From assembly GCA_964475415.1 (NCBI GenBank), contig CAYYWZ010000036.1:1-38892 (forward strand): a DNA stretch of 38,892 nt, in the 5' to 3' direction. Below, in pieces: positions 8,301 through 17,987 of the stretch (within the stretch, counting starts at the first letter, position 1; every line of letters starts with the position of its first letter). The notes under the pieces are model-generated. The model saw only the letters and a list, made by a program, of their open reading frames with translations, was not told the origin of the DNA and did not search any database. A program made the position numbers and the translations under genes. This stretch comes from CALCMJ01 sp964475415 (lineage in GTDB: Bacteria; Bacteroidota; Bacteroidia; Chitinophagales; Saprospiraceae).

Positions 8301-9782
8301 TTATTTTTGAAATTCGAAAGCACCTATATCTGGCATCTCATCTCTAGGATTTCCTACAATATCTGAATCTATTCCACTTACAGGAATTCCTTTATCTATA
8401 GCAATTGACATCGTATCCAAACTAAGATCTAATATCTCTCTATCTAGGAACAGAGAATCATTATCGTTGATTACAATACAATTAGAACAATGATCTAGAA
8501 AATCTGGTGTTCCTTCAGGAAGTAATAACTCATCTATTCTTGTTATGGAATTATTAAACTGATAATTATAGAAATTCGAAGGATCTTCTGACGCATCTAT
8601 AAGAAGAATTTCATCACCATTGGATCCTGTTACTATGCAGTTATTATAACTTACATTTAGAGGATTGAGTAACAAGGGGAGAACGCAATCTATATCTTGA
8701 CAAGTTGCATTATCCATATAGATAGCAGGCTCAGAATTATTTGCGTTATAGAAGGTGCAATTATCAAAACTATAGTTTCCTCCATAGACTATCTGGACAG
8801 CATTACCTCCATTGTTATAAGTCTGTGTATTTGAGGCGCTTATTTCTGCATGAAAACCTACTAATGCAGAACCAGAGGTGTTGGCTATAGTACAAGAAGA
8901 CAGTTCTAATTCTGCTAAAGAATCTACTCTAGAGCCTACAATAGAATTTTTGATAATAGTATGTTCGAATTTATTTCCTTTGCTTTCGCCTAGGAATCTT
9001 ATACCGACCCACTGACCTGGAATATCGCTAAATTCTTCTTCTAGCCTATCTCCTTGTATAGTCACAGGATTATCAGCAGTACCTCGTGATTCTATAGAGC
9101 CATCAGGAAAAACAGCTATCAGTCCATCATTAAAAACACCTACATCTGGATCTATAACAAGACCTCCATGCACATAGAGTTGAGTACCTGCAGGTAGTAC
9201 AAGTTTACAAGAATCTATCAGAAGTCTTCCATGTATAACATAAGGCTTAGGATCATCTAGGACAAATTCACCAAGGTTACAACTCAGTATAGACAGATCA
9301 CCTTTTCTATCTCTATCTGTTATGTAAATAGCATTTTGCCCCCAGGCTTGGAGCAAGACTTGTTGTGACTCTTCATTGTAAGTAATATTTACATTTTCTT
9401 CTATTACAAATGGACTATCAGTTATGGGACTATCAGGATTTATAGTTACCTCTACAAATACATAAATACTATCATTTGGTAAGATTTTTACATCAGCAAG
9501 TTGATTAGTACTTTGACCATCTATATTAAGCCTAAAAGGGCTATTTTGTGGATTTTCTAAGCTTATGTTGCTAACTATAGCTGTTTCGTCATATGGGTTG
9601 AAAATTTTAAACGAACGAGTAGAAGAGCCTACACTAGTAAACACAGTATCAAATCTCAATGTATCTGAGGAGAATAAAAAGTCTGCATTAGAACCACTAT
9701 AGAAGCTTTCTTTGTTGCAAGAACACAGATATGCCAACGAAAGTAGTAGAAAAGCCAAAACCGTTAAATTTCCAATACGCAT
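8301..9782 (-). CDS. Lipoprotein with right-handed beta-helix and choice-of-anchor-Q-like end
   Basis: A 493-residue exported lipoprotein with lipobox LCSC (Cys22). After the anchor comes an Ig-like region (about 35-150) of the type found in Hydin/SPD-2-like domains. A central region (about 165-400) follows, rich in short Asn/Gly/Thr strands such as LELSSCTIANTSGSALVGF, consistent with parallel beta-helix rungs. The end, GNPRDEMPDIGAFEFQK, matches the closing motif of the choice-of-anchor Q family. It is probably a cell-envelope protein, perhaps binding or cleaving polysaccharide. No catalytic residues can be assigned. It converges on the MFS gene and is divergent from the glycosyltransferase operon, so it may share its control region (9783-9926). 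Confidence 0.85.
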   Translation of the reverse strand: MRIGNLTVLAFLLLSLAYLCSCNKESFYSGSNADFLFSSDTLRFDTVFTSVGSSTRSFKIFNPYDETAIVSNISLENPQNSPFRLNIDGQSTNQLADVKILPNDSIYVFVEVTINPDSPITDSPFVIEENVNITYNEESQQVLLQAWGQNAIYITDRDRKGDLSILSCNLGEFVLDDPKPYVIHGRLLIDSCKLVLPAGTQLYVHGGLVIDPDVGVFNDGLIAVFPDGSIESRGTADNPVTIQGDRLEEEFSDIPGQWVGIRFLGESKGNKFEHTIIKNSIVGSRVDSLAELELSSCTIANTSGSALVGFHAEISASNTQTYNNGGNAVQIVYGGNYSFDNCTFYNANNSEPAIYMDNATCQDIDCVLPLLLNPLNVSYNNCIVTGSNGDEILLIDASEDPSNFYNYQFNNSITRIDELLLPEGTPDFLDHCSNCIVINDNDSLFLDREILDLSLDTMSIAIDKGIPVSGIDSDIVGNPRDEMPDIGAFEFQK

Positions 9783-9926
9783 AAGGTAGAAACGTTAAAA
9801 TCCCGAAATTAGGTATTATTTTATGATATATATATAGAAGGTGATATTTTCCTACGCAGTAGTTAGTTGTTTTTGTCCTATTCTGTACATGTAAAAATAA
9901 CTATTAAGTTTAGCTTTGTGAGCTGT

Positions 9927-10631
9927 ATGAAACCTAGTTCTAATAAACTAAAGATAGATGTTGTCATTCCAGCTTATAATGAGGAAAAATCTATACCTAA
10001 GGTGCTTAGTGAGATTCCTCCAGATCTTGTAAGGAATGTAATAGTAGCTAATAATGCAAGTACAGACAATACTGCTGCAGAAGCTAGAAATGCAGGTGCT
10101 ATAGTTGTAGATCAGCCTATTAGAGGCTATGGAAACGCATGTCTCAAAGGACTTTCATATATCGATGCTCAAGAGGTTGAGCCAGATATTGTGGTATTTA
10201 TAGATGGAGATTATTCTGATTATCCAGAGGAAATGGTGGATCTTATTGCTCCCATTATTCATGAGAATATGGATTTAGTGATAGGTTCTAGGGCGAAAGG
10301 TGACATGGAAAAAGGTTCTATGACGCCACAACAGATTTTTGGTAACTGGCTCGCGACTAATCTAATAAGAATTCTGTACAAATATGAATTTACAGATTTA
10401 GGTCCCTTCAGAGCTATAAAATATTCAGCATTGAAAAAAATAGATATGCAGGATAAAGATTTTGGATGGACAGTAGAGATGCAAATAAAAGCTGCTAAAT
10501 ATAAAATGAATTGTGTAGAGATACCTGTAAAGTATAGAAGACGGATAGGGGTTTCTAAAGTTTCTGGTACTGTAAAAGGTACCCTGCTTGCTGGGCACAA
10601 AATTTTGTGGACTATTTTTAAATTGTTGTAA
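9927..10631 (+). CDS. Glycosyltransferase family 2, DPM1-like
   Basis: A cytoplasmic GT-A fold glycosyltransferase of 234 residues, similar to dolichol- or polyprenyl-phosphate hexose synthases. The N-terminal nucleotide-binding segment is DVVIPAYNEEKSIPKVL, NNASTDNT follows, and the metal-binding DxD is in FIDGDYSDYP. The C-terminal part contains EMQIKAAKYKMNCVEIPVKY, typical of this subgroup. There are no membrane helices. I choose the ATG at 9927 because the longer frame begins at a TTG at 9867 and adds 20 non-conserved residues. It heads a three-gene operon, with only 14 bases before the next enzyme, and probably charges a lipid carrier used by the GT-C-like protein; that link is inferred. 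Confidence 0.9.
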   Translation: MKPSSNKLKIDVVIPAYNEEKSIPKVLSEIPPDLVRNVIVANNASTDNTAAEARNAGAIVVDQPIRGYGNACLKGLSYIDAQEVEPDIVVFIDGDYSDYPEEMVDLIAPIIHENMDLVIGSRAKGDMEKGSMTPQQIFGNWLATNLIRILYKYEFTDLGPFRAIKYSALKKIDMQDKDFGWTVEMQIKAAKYKMNCVEIPVKYRRRIGVSKVSGTVKGTLLAGHKILWTIFKLL

Positions 10632-10645
10632 AGATTTTTTATTAA

Positions 10646-12136
10646 ATGATATATCTCGCTTACATAGTATTAGGCATTTACCTCATAGCTTTGATCTATG
10701 TTACTATATTTTGTCTTATGCAATTTCACTTACTTTTTCATTATTCTAAACATCATATGAATAATGATACTAGTCATGAAATGATATCACAAGTAGAAGA
10801 TGAAAATAATTGGCCTTTTGTAACTATTCAGCTGCCGATATTTAATGAAAAATTTGTTGCCAAAAGACTTATTCAGAATATTACCAAGTTAGATTATCCT
10901 ATAGATAGGTTCGAAATACATGTACTAGATGATTCTACAGATGAGACGATTTCTATAGTAAAAAAAGAAGTAGACTTCTTCGCAAAAAAAGGATTCCAAA
11001 TAGAGCATATTACCAGAACTAACAGACAGGGATATAAGGCCGGAGCTTTGCGAGATGGAATGGATAAGGCCCAGGGCGAATTTATCGCAATTTTTGACGC
11101 CGATTTTCTTCCTAATCCTGATTTTCTAAAAAACACAATTCCTCATTTCCAAAATGAGAAGATAGGTGTAGTGCAAACACGCTGGGAACATATAAACCAG
11201 AATTATTCACTTATAACTAGATTACAAGCATTCCAGTTGAACGTACACTTTACAGTGGAGCAGCAAGGACGAGAATCTGCAGATTACCTCTTGCAATTTA
11301 ATGGAACTGCTGGAGTATGGAGAAAAGAAACTATTTATGATGCAGGTGGCTGGGAAGCAGATACACTTACAGAAGATCTAGACCTAAGTTACAGAGCTCA
11401 GATCAAAGGATGGAAAATAGCTTTCCTAGAGGATATAGGCTCTCCTGCGGAATTACCAGCAGAGATGAATAGTCTGAAAACACAACAATACAGATGGATG
11501 AAAGGTGGGGCAGAAACGGCAAAGAAAATTTTACCTACTGTATGGAATGCTGAGATGAAATTATCTAAAAAGATACATGCTAGTATGCATCTTCTAAGTA
11601 GCAGTGTTTTCTTATTTGTGTTTTTATTAGGGGTTTTTAGTGTCCCTCTATTATTTGCATTGACACCCTTAGATATATCTGTCACTAGCTTTATTTGGTT
11701 TCTCGTAGGACTAGTAGCTATCATTTTTGTTTACTATGTTGCTAATAGTTCAGTCTTAGATAGTACTGAATCTAAGCTCAAGTTTTTCATAAAGTTTTTG
11801 TTAATTTTTCCTGTGTTTCTAGCCTTATCTATGGGATTGTCTTTACATAATAGTATCGCAGTGTTACAAGGATATAGAGGTAAAAAATCACCGTTTGTAA
11901 GAACACCTAAATTTGATATCAAGAATATTTCTGATAAAATAAAAGTTAATAATTATATTCCAAAACTCTCAGGGACAACTATAATAGAAGGCTTATTGGC
12001 CCTGTATTTCTTATTTGCTGTTATTGCTGGAATAAAAATTAATGATAGTTCTTTCTTGATTTTTCATATCATGCTATGCTTAGGATATAGTACTATTTTT
12101 TATTATTCTGTAAAACATATTAGCTTTAAGGAATAA
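10646..12136 (+). CDS. Membrane GT2 glycosyltransferase, cellulose-synthase-like
   Basis: A processive-type GT2 enzyme of 496 residues with one N-terminal transmembrane helix (about 1-25), a catalytic domain (about 55-290) and about four C-terminal helices. The D, DxD, D, QxxRW signature is complete: DDSTDE, FDADFLP, TEDLDLS and QQYRWMKGG. This layout is shared by ceramide glucosyltransferases, CslA-type glucomannan synthases and related bacterial enzymes. A PilZ domain is absent, so direct c-di-GMP control as in BcsA is not indicated. It is the middle gene of the glycosyltransferase operon. The donor and acceptor cannot be deduced; a glycolipid or surface polysaccharide is likely. Confidence 0.9.
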   Translation: MIYLAYIVLGIYLIALIYVTIFCLMQFHLLFHYSKHHMNNDTSHEMISQVEDENNWPFVTIQLPIFNEKFVAKRLIQNITKLDYPIDRFEIHVLDDSTDETISIVKKEVDFFAKKGFQIEHITRTNRQGYKAGALRDGMDKAQGEFIAIFDADFLPNPDFLKNTIPHFQNEKIGVVQTRWEHINQNYSLITRLQAFQLNVHFTVEQQGRESADYLLQFNGTAGVWRKETIYDAGGWEADTLTEDLDLSYRAQIKGWKIAFLEDIGSPAELPAEMNSLKTQQYRWMKGGAETAKKILPTVWNAEMKLSKKIHASMHLLSSSVFLFVFLLGVFSVPLLFALTPLDISVTSFIWFLVGLVAIIFVYYVANSSVLDSTESKLKFFIKFLLIFPVFLALSMGLSLHNSIAVLQGYRGKKSPFVRTPKFDIKNISDKIKVNNYIPKLSGTTIIEGLLALYFLFAVIAGIKINDSSFLIFHIMLCLGYSTIFYYSVKHISFKE

Positions 12137-12145
12137 AAAGAATAA

Positions 12146-13471
12146 ATGAAAAAACAATTAACAACGGGTAGTATCATGTTGTTTTTTGTGGTATCGATGC
12201 TCGGCCTTGCATTTTTACCAGACCAATCTGATTTTTCTATATTGATTACATTATTCGGATTATCATTTCTTTGCTATGTATTCTTTATAAGATCTAAGAG
12301 GATAGAAAGCAAGCACTTTTACGTTCTTTTAGGTGTAGGATTTTTAGTAAGAGCAGTACTTATCTTTTGTTTCCCTAATCTATCCAATGATATATATAGA
12401 TTCTTCTGGGATGGTATTCTCAGTCAGAATGCGATAAATCCATACACTATATTGCCGTCAGAACTGATCTGTGAGACTTTTAAACCTATTATACTTGATC
12501 AGGCTTTATTCGATTTACTCAATTCTCAGAATTATTATACGATATATCCACCTGTAGGTCAGGCTTTTTTTTATCTCTCATCCTTCTTTTCTGATATCTA
12601 TACTTTTTCAGTAGCAATGAAGATATTATTCTTGGCTTTTGAAGGACTAGCGATTTATTATATCTTACGTTTGTGCAAACTTTTAGATGTCAATAGAAAT
12701 AATGTATTCATTTATTTTCTTAATCCTTTGGTGATTATTGAGGGAATCGGAAACTTACATTTCGAGGTAGTTATGGTTAGTTTTCTGATGATGAGTATAT
12801 TTTATTTGTATGTAAATGGTATTAAACGCTTTTCATTAAGTTTTGTATTAGCAATAGGGGCAAAGCTCACACCCTTGCTACTTGGACCTCTCTTTTTATA
12901 TCATATCAAAGGCTTTAAAAACAAATTAAGCTTCCTACTATTGGGCTTTGTATTTATGCTTATAATGTTTAGTCCTTTACTTTTAGGATTGAATTTTGTC
13001 AACCTATCGGAGAGCATTGATTTGTATTTCAGAAAATTCGAATTTAACGCTTCCATCTATTACGTTCTAAGACTTATAGGCTACCAATACAAGGGATATA
13101 ATATGATAGCGTCTATTGGACCGCTATTAGGGATAATGTCTGTCTTGTCCATAGTATTGCTGTCTATGAAGAAAGAAACTACTAAGGATCATTTATTCTT
13201 TGTAGCAATTTGTAGTTATAGCGTTTATCTATTCTTAGCAACAACGGTCCATCCTTGGTACCTGATACCTATTCTTGCTTGTACTGTTATAAGACCCTAC
13301 ACTTATATAATCGCTTGGTCTGGGCTAGTATTTTTGAGTTATTACACTTATAGTAATCTCCAGTTTGAAGAAAATTACGTACTTCTTTTTATCCAGTATT
13401 TAGTTGTCTATATATTATTCTATATAGAAGTAATAAGAAAGAAAGTATTGTGGAAGTTTAAGCCAGTGTAA
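12146..13471 (+). CDS. GT-C-type polytopic membrane glycosyltransferase (mannosyltransferase-like)
   Basis: A 441-residue protein with about ten to twelve hydrophobic helices. The first periplasmic loop carries NDIYRFFWDGILSQ, an acidic motif like that of GT-C enzymes which use polyprenyl-phosphate sugars, and the second contains YYTIYPPVGQAFFY. Both resemble polyprenyl-phosphomannose-dependent mannosyltransferases (GT87/MptB-like). It starts 9 bases after the cellulose-synthase-like gene and completes the operon. The likely scheme is that the first GT2 makes the lipid-linked sugar, and this enzyme transfers it on the outer face of the inner membrane. The specific sugar is unknown. Confidence 0.8.
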   Translation: MKKQLTTGSIMLFFVVSMLGLAFLPDQSDFSILITLFGLSFLCYVFFIRSKRIESKHFYVLLGVGFLVRAVLIFCFPNLSNDIYRFFWDGILSQNAINPYTILPSELICETFKPIILDQALFDLLNSQNYYTIYPPVGQAFFYLSSFFSDIYTFSVAMKILFLAFEGLAIYYILRLCKLLDVNRNNVFIYFLNPLVIIEGIGNLHFEVVMVSFLMMSIFYLYVNGIKRFSLSFVLAIGAKLTPLLLGPLFLYHIKGFKNKLSFLLLGFVFMLIMFSPLLLGLNFVNLSESIDLYFRKFEFNASIYYVLRLIGYQYKGYNMIASIGPLLGIMSVLSIVLLSMKKETTKDHLFFVAICSYSVYLFLATTVHPWYLIPILACTVIRPYTYIIAWSGLVFLSYYTYSNLQFEENYVLLFIQYLVVYILFYIEVIRKKVLWKFKPV

Positions 13472-13529
13472 GATATTGGTAGGGTAGTGCGTTATCAAAA
13501 GTTTAGTTCTTCTGCACTATAAATCAAGT

Positions 13530-14558
13530 TTATATTTCCGTACTCGCCCATAACATAAATAAGTCAAGCATAGGTTCTTTCTTAAGTAATAGATATTTTT
13601 TCCCCAATAGATTAATCGGTAGTGATATTAGATTCATTGCTGCCCAGGTGGTTTTAGCATTTGTATGCCCAAAACTAGCTTGTGTTTTTATGTTCATTAT
13701 AGTTGCAGATGCTCCGTATCCAAAAAGTATAGGACCTGAATCTACATCCATCGTATTTATATTGTCTATATTTTCTTTTACAAGTTGGACACCTAAATAA
13801 CTATCAATGAAAAAAGCTTTAAATTTGACATTATACGCTTCGGCATTTGGATATCTACTTTTATTTAGAAAATAGGTCATCATCGCAGTAGACGAACCTC
13901 GGATAGTTTGTTTCTGACTTTCTGAATGATGAATTAAACCACTTGGATGTTCAGTTGTGTATAGCAGTAATTCTATCCATTCGCTTCTTAGACTATCATC
14001 TTGAAATGTTGCAATTCCAACCAGATTATCTGCTGGCCAATTAGATTCTAAATAGGTGTCAATTATTCTTAAACTATCGAACTGGATCTGATAGAAATTT
14101 GAATTTATTTCTTTTGATTTAATTTTAACGAGTTCAGAGATCTTTGAAAAGTTTATAAGCTTGCTTTTATTATAGCTTGTGCATATGAGCTTAAACCATC
14201 CTTGATAAAACATTCCATATTCAGGATTTAAGTCTTGATCAAAGGAGGCTACTGCTTTTTCTGATTCGATTCTTCTTATACAATTGTCTACAATATGGGC
14301 ATACCTCTGATTCGATTTCCCATTTTTGTCACAGTATTCTATTGTGGATAGAGCTAAGAGACAATTACTAAATAATTTACCTTCTGGAAATCTTTCTTGT
14401 AGAGTATCATCATATCCATTATCGATAATATTCGAAAGGTAATTGATTTGATTCCTAATGGATCTGTTTCTAAGTGTTTTGTTATATGGTGTTATGATGC
14501 ATATAAAAGTATAAGCTAGAATTATAAGTCCGAGGTATTTTATAATCTTCTTTAACAT
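13530..14558 (-). CDS. Membrane-anchored protein of unknown function
   Basis: A 342-residue protein that I do not recognise. A single hydrophobic segment (about residues 5-24) acts as a signal anchor. The rest is a soluble, mostly helical region with repeated short helices, for example SNCLLALSTIEYCD near the start and STAMMTYFLNKSRYPNAEAYN in the middle. Such a pattern is compatible with an alpha/alpha barrel, though no catalytic motif stands out. It converges on the glycosyltransferase operon with a gap of 58 bases, which suggests but does not prove a related role in surface glycans. Confidence 0.7.
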   Translation of the reverse strand: MLKKIIKYLGLIILAYTFICIITPYNKTLRNRSIRNQINYLSNIIDNGYDDTLQERFPEGKLFSNCLLALSTIEYCDKNGKSNQRYAHIVDNCIRRIESEKAVASFDQDLNPEYGMFYQGWFKLICTSYNKSKLINFSKISELVKIKSKEINSNFYQIQFDSLRIIDTYLESNWPADNLVGIATFQDDSLRSEWIELLLYTTEHPSGLIHHSESQKQTIRGSSTAMMTYFLNKSRYPNAEAYNVKFKAFFIDSYLGVQLVKENIDNINTMDVDSGPILFGYGASATIMNIKTQASFGHTNAKTTWAAMNLISLPINLLGKKYLLLKKEPMLDLFMLWASTEI

Positions 14559-14710
14559 TATTAGATTTAGAGCTTATAGTAAAGTAGATAAATTTATGAT
14601 CAAACACTAGTGCCTATTATTCAAAAGCAATTGTATATCTATAGGACTATGCTAGAGGTATTCTTATCTTCGAAATAAACAAATTCCATATTTCCAATAT
14701 GCCTAAACAA

Positions 14711-14746
14711 AAAAAGCAGCTATCTAAGAGACAACTGCTTTTTTTA
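14711..14746 (-). terminator. Rho-independent terminator of the gld operon
   Basis: On the minus strand, AAAAAAGC followed by AGTTGTCT pairs with AGATAGCT followed by GCTTTTTT around a CTT loop. This is a long stem of about 16 pairs, two of them G-U, ending in a run of U. It lies 18 bases after the gldN stop codon. The A/T symmetry would let it also stop transcripts reading the other way. Confidence 0.85.
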
Positions 14747-14763
14747 TATCTATATACGGAATA

Positions 14764-15636
14764 TTAATACTCCCATAAATCGTGTTCGAAATTGAAGAGT
14801 TCTGCCTTAATCTTTTCAGACTCTAGCAATCTATCTATTCCTGCTCTTTCATAACCATCATATATATCCTTGATTCTAAGATCTAATGAGTTAGATTTCT
14901 TAGTGATGAAGCTAGCAAAAGATCTATCTTCGAAAACATCATACCAAGATCTAGGAGCTATATCGTTGTTATCATTGAATACTCTCTGTCTAGATAAGCC
15001 TTCTCTAGCTTCTGGATAATATATCCAGAACAAAGGACGTGTAAAACCTACCTCTAATTCATCACTAGTTTCGGTATACATTGGCGCTATACCTAAGATT
15101 CTCACCTTAAGCTTTGACTCTTGTTCGTCAAAGTACCACATCTCTTTTACTCTGTATTGGTTGATATCTTCCCAGTTAATTTCATTTCTTACAACTTCTA
15201 TTTTTTCTTCATAGGTATCGTAATCAAAGGTTGATATCGTATCCACTTTATTAACTAGCTTTTCAACTTCCTCGAGTGTGTAAGCTGCAGAAAAATCTTC
15301 CTCTTTGAATAAGGTGATTTCCCCATTTTCAGCCATCTCTCTTAGAATCGTAAAGAATGGACCGTTTTCGTATCTAAAATAAAGATTCATCTTCTCTCTA
15401 GTATCGATAATTCTCCATAATCTCTTTTCCCAAGCAATATCTGCCTCACGGATAGGAGCGTATTCTAAGAATCTGCCTTCTTCTACTAGTGTCCTTTTTA
15501 CGATATCATCTATAAAGATATCTTCCATCGGCTCACTTGATTCTGTTATCTGAGCTTCTCTGTCTTCCTTCTGGGCAGATAACTGAAACGTTATAGAAAC
15601 AGAAAGGATTAAGGTTAATATTTTTAAATACTTCAT
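14764..15636 (-). CDS. gldN: Type IX secretion/gliding protein GldN (PorN)
   Basis: A periplasmic T9SS component (290 residues) that joins GldK in the outer-membrane-associated ring of the secretion machine. A signal peptide spans about 1-21 (cleavage after FQLSAQ). The mature protein has family-typical segments such as VEEGRFLEYAPIREADIAWEK and RLWRIIDTREKMNLYFRY. Length is normal for the family. It is the last gene of gldLMN, 28 bases after gldM, and is followed by a strong terminator. Confidence 0.95.
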   Translation of the reverse strand: MKYLKILTLILSVSITFQLSAQKEDREAQITESSEPMEDIFIDDIVKRTLVEEGRFLEYAPIREADIAWEKRLWRIIDTREKMNLYFRYENGPFFTILREMAENGEITLFKEEDFSAAYTLEEVEKLVNKVDTISTFDYDTYEEKIEVVRNEINWEDINQYRVKEMWYFDEQESKLKVRILGIAPMYTETSDELEVGFTRPLFWIYYPEAREGLSRQRVFNDNNDIAPRSWYDVFEDRSFASFITKKSNSLDLRIKDIYDGYERAGIDRLLESEKIKAELFNFEHDLWEY

Positions 15637-15664
15637 GATTTATTCTTTAATTGAAAGAATGATA

Positions 15665-17251
15665 TTATTTAATTCTAAAAGACATTGAACCCAAGTCTCT
15701 TGGAGCTGGATCCCCAGGACATGAACACTTGATACCATCTATTAGGTACACATCTCCTGGTCTTGCCTTATTAATTATTGCTTTAGCATCACCTCCAAAT
15801 TTACCACCTGGATTTTGTGCCAATTGCGGATCTTGTCTTTTTGGTATTCTTACCATTCTGAATCCTTTGATTGCGCATTTAGCATCGAAATCAAATCCTT
15901 CTAGAACTGGGAATACACCTGGCTGAACTTTCAGCTCACCAGCAGACATACTTCCACCTTTTGACTTTCCTACTTTCGGTGTTGGATCTGGAATTCTTTT
16001 TACTCTGAAATCTCTACTCTCGCTTAGACCCGGAGCAGTAATATTAATCTTCGCAAACTCACCTTTTTTCGTAGGTCTAGTAACTTTTACGTTATAGTTA
16101 CCTCCGCTAGGGGAGATAGATCCACCTCCTGCACCTCCCATGCTTACTTTGATCTGATTACTCGGTACACCTGCAGCTGTTACAGCTACTGGGTTATCTA
16201 CACCGATGTAGAATACATTCATCTTAGTAGCAGAAACGGCTACAGATCTTTCTCCTACCTCATATTCAAACTCTTTCTTGTATGTATCTGTTTCTCCTGT
16301 TACTGGGTTTGTAATAGATGCAGTAGCTGTATACTTTTTCTTTCCTAAAGAATTTGCAGTTTCTTCGAAAGTTGCTACACCATCTTTATTTGTATTGAGT
16401 CTTCTTCCATTTACAGAAACAGATATTCCCGTATTAGAATCAGCTCCAGCTGATGCACTTAAGAATACATCTGTTTTAAATTTTTCTCCTTTTATGATAT
16501 AGGATTTTTCTGGAGCAGATACAACGGTAAAGTTATCTAAAACTACATCACTAGTTAAACCTACTTTACTAGCTAAATAATTCAAAACTGAAGCTTCTGA
16601 TGACTTGATATCATTTTTGAACTTTGAGAAGATAGGCATCGTTGCTCCCAGCGGCATATGTCCGAATGTGAAATCCGACCAATTCTTCTTTGCATTAGGT
16701 GAATTTTGCCAAGCATCTTCATCTATATCGATTGGTAGATTAGCAGCAAATGCAGCTCTATCTTCTTCATCTACAAACTGCAGAAACTCTTCTTTTATAG
16801 CAAGCATCTTCTCTTTTAACTCTTGCCCTTTTCCCTCATCTACCATAAATCTAGTAGTTGCAGCATAATCTTTCTTACCTTTAAGTTCTTTCTTATCTTT
16901 CACCATAACAAAGTCTCCGTCGTCTTTTGCTCCGTTTCTGTCTCCAGATTCGTCTATAAGCATATCGACAAGATTATCTATGTAAGCAGTAGCGTTACTA
17001 GAAACCTCTCTTGCAGGATCTACCTTGTCAGCATAAACCTTCAGTGAAGCTTTCTTCTTTGCACTTTCTTTAATTTGGGCTGGAACAGCATCATTTGATG
17101 TATCCAGAGATTTATTCGCGGTATTAAGACCTTCATCTACCATTTCGAATGCATTGAATATTTCCGCAGAAACATTAAGTGCAAGAAGGGCAGTAAGAAC
17201 CAAATACATGATGTTAATCATTAATTGCCGCGGTTCCTTTGGTATTGACAT
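15665..17251 (-). CDS. gldM: Type IX secretion/gliding motor protein GldM (PorM)
   Basis: The periplasm-spanning rotor of the T9SS motor (528 residues). With GldL it uses the proton gradient to drive secretion and, in gliding species, adhesin movement. The N-terminus SIPKEPRQLMINIMYLVLTA is a GldM hallmark and contains the single transmembrane helix (about 9-28). The conserved Glu in LNVSAEIFNAFE lies just after or at the end of this helix. A helical D1 domain follows, then Ig-like domains D2-D4. The gene lies 37 bases after gldL. Confidence 0.97.
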   Translation of the reverse strand: MSIPKEPRQLMINIMYLVLTALLALNVSAEIFNAFEMVDEGLNTANKSLDTSNDAVPAQIKESAKKKASLKVYADKVDPAREVSSNATAYIDNLVDMLIDESGDRNGAKDDGDFVMVKDKKELKGKKDYAATTRFMVDEGKGQELKEKMLAIKEEFLQFVDEEDRAAFAANLPIDIDEDAWQNSPNAKKNWSDFTFGHMPLGATMPIFSKFKNDIKSSEASVLNYLASKVGLTSDVVLDNFTVVSAPEKSYIIKGEKFKTDVFLSASAGADSNTGISVSVNGRRLNTNKDGVATFEETANSLGKKKYTATASITNPVTGETDTYKKEFEYEVGERSVAVSATKMNVFYIGVDNPVAVTAAGVPSNQIKVSMGGAGGGSISPSGGNYNVKVTRPTKKGEFAKINITAPGLSESRDFRVKRIPDPTPKVGKSKGGSMSAGELKVQPGVFPVLEGFDFDAKCAIKGFRMVRIPKRQDPQLAQNPGGKFGGDAKAIINKARPGDVYLIDGIKCSCPGDPAPRDLGSMSFRIK

Positions 17252-17288
17252 TTTTTTCTTTTTCTAAGATTAATAAATGAAATTAGAA

Positions 17289-17879
17289 TTACGCTTGTGT
17301 AACGCCTTGCTTGAATGCACCTAATACGTTACCGTATACTGAATTCAATCCAGAAAGGTTTCTGTTTAGCGACTCGATTTGGTCTTTGTATTGTTTTGTG
17401 TCATCCACAGTAGAACTAAGCGTAGACATTGCTTCATTCATCTTAGAATAGAAATTATGCATTGTTTTCATTTGCTCAGATGTCTCAGAGAAATCTACTT
17501 CTTGAAGCGCTTTAAGAGATCCTAGACTTTTAGACATAGATTGTAACTCATCTAACATTCCTCCTAATTTTCCTTCTACCTGGTCAGCATCTAATCCTCT
17601 AGAAGGACCTGCAGATCCATCAGCCGTCATAGGCGTCAGATTAGAATTGTAGGCATCTAATCCTGGATACAATTTTTCCCAGTAGTAATCTTTTTCTGGT
17701 CCTATTATTCCTAGGAAGGCAAATAATACTGCTTCCACGATAAGACCAACTGTAATCATCATTCCTCCCCATGGGTAAGAATTAATTTTTCCTAATGCTC
17801 CTAGCATTACGGCACTCGCGCCAAGACCGATAAGTAAATTTTTGAAATACTTAAATCCTTTAGACTTTAAAAAACTCAT
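17289..17879 (-). CDS. gldL: Type IX secretion/gliding motor protein GldL (PorL)
   Basis: The inner-membrane stator of the T9SS proton-powered motor (196 residues). Two transmembrane helices lie at about 11-33 and 37-60; the second contains the charged Glu of TVGLIVEAVLFAFLG, the residue type expected for proton coupling. The cytoplasmic tail is helical and rich in Ser/Gln/Lys. The start follows an 178-base gap after gldK which contains a very strong stem-loop, so a separate promoter or processing of the transcript is likely here. Confidence 0.96.
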   Translation of the reverse strand: MSFLKSKGFKYFKNLLIGLGASAVMLGALGKINSYPWGGMMITVGLIVEAVLFAFLGIIGPEKDYYWEKLYPGLDAYNSNLTPMTADGSAGPSRGLDADQVEGKLGGMLDELQSMSKSLGSLKALQEVDFSETSEQMKTMHNFYSKMNEAMSTLSSTVDDTKQYKDQIESLNRNLSGLNSVYGNVLGAFKQGVTQA

Positions 17880-17987
17880 TTCTAGATTTTGTTTAAGGTT
17901 TGTTAAAAATACTATACTTCAACGATAATCATCAAAATATATTACATAGATAGTTAATAATAGTATATAGTGGATATGTTCCGAATG

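Noticed and set aside
16278..17047. Plus-strand frames inside gldM
   Set aside because: Antisense shadows of a clearly recognised gene with no family features of their own.
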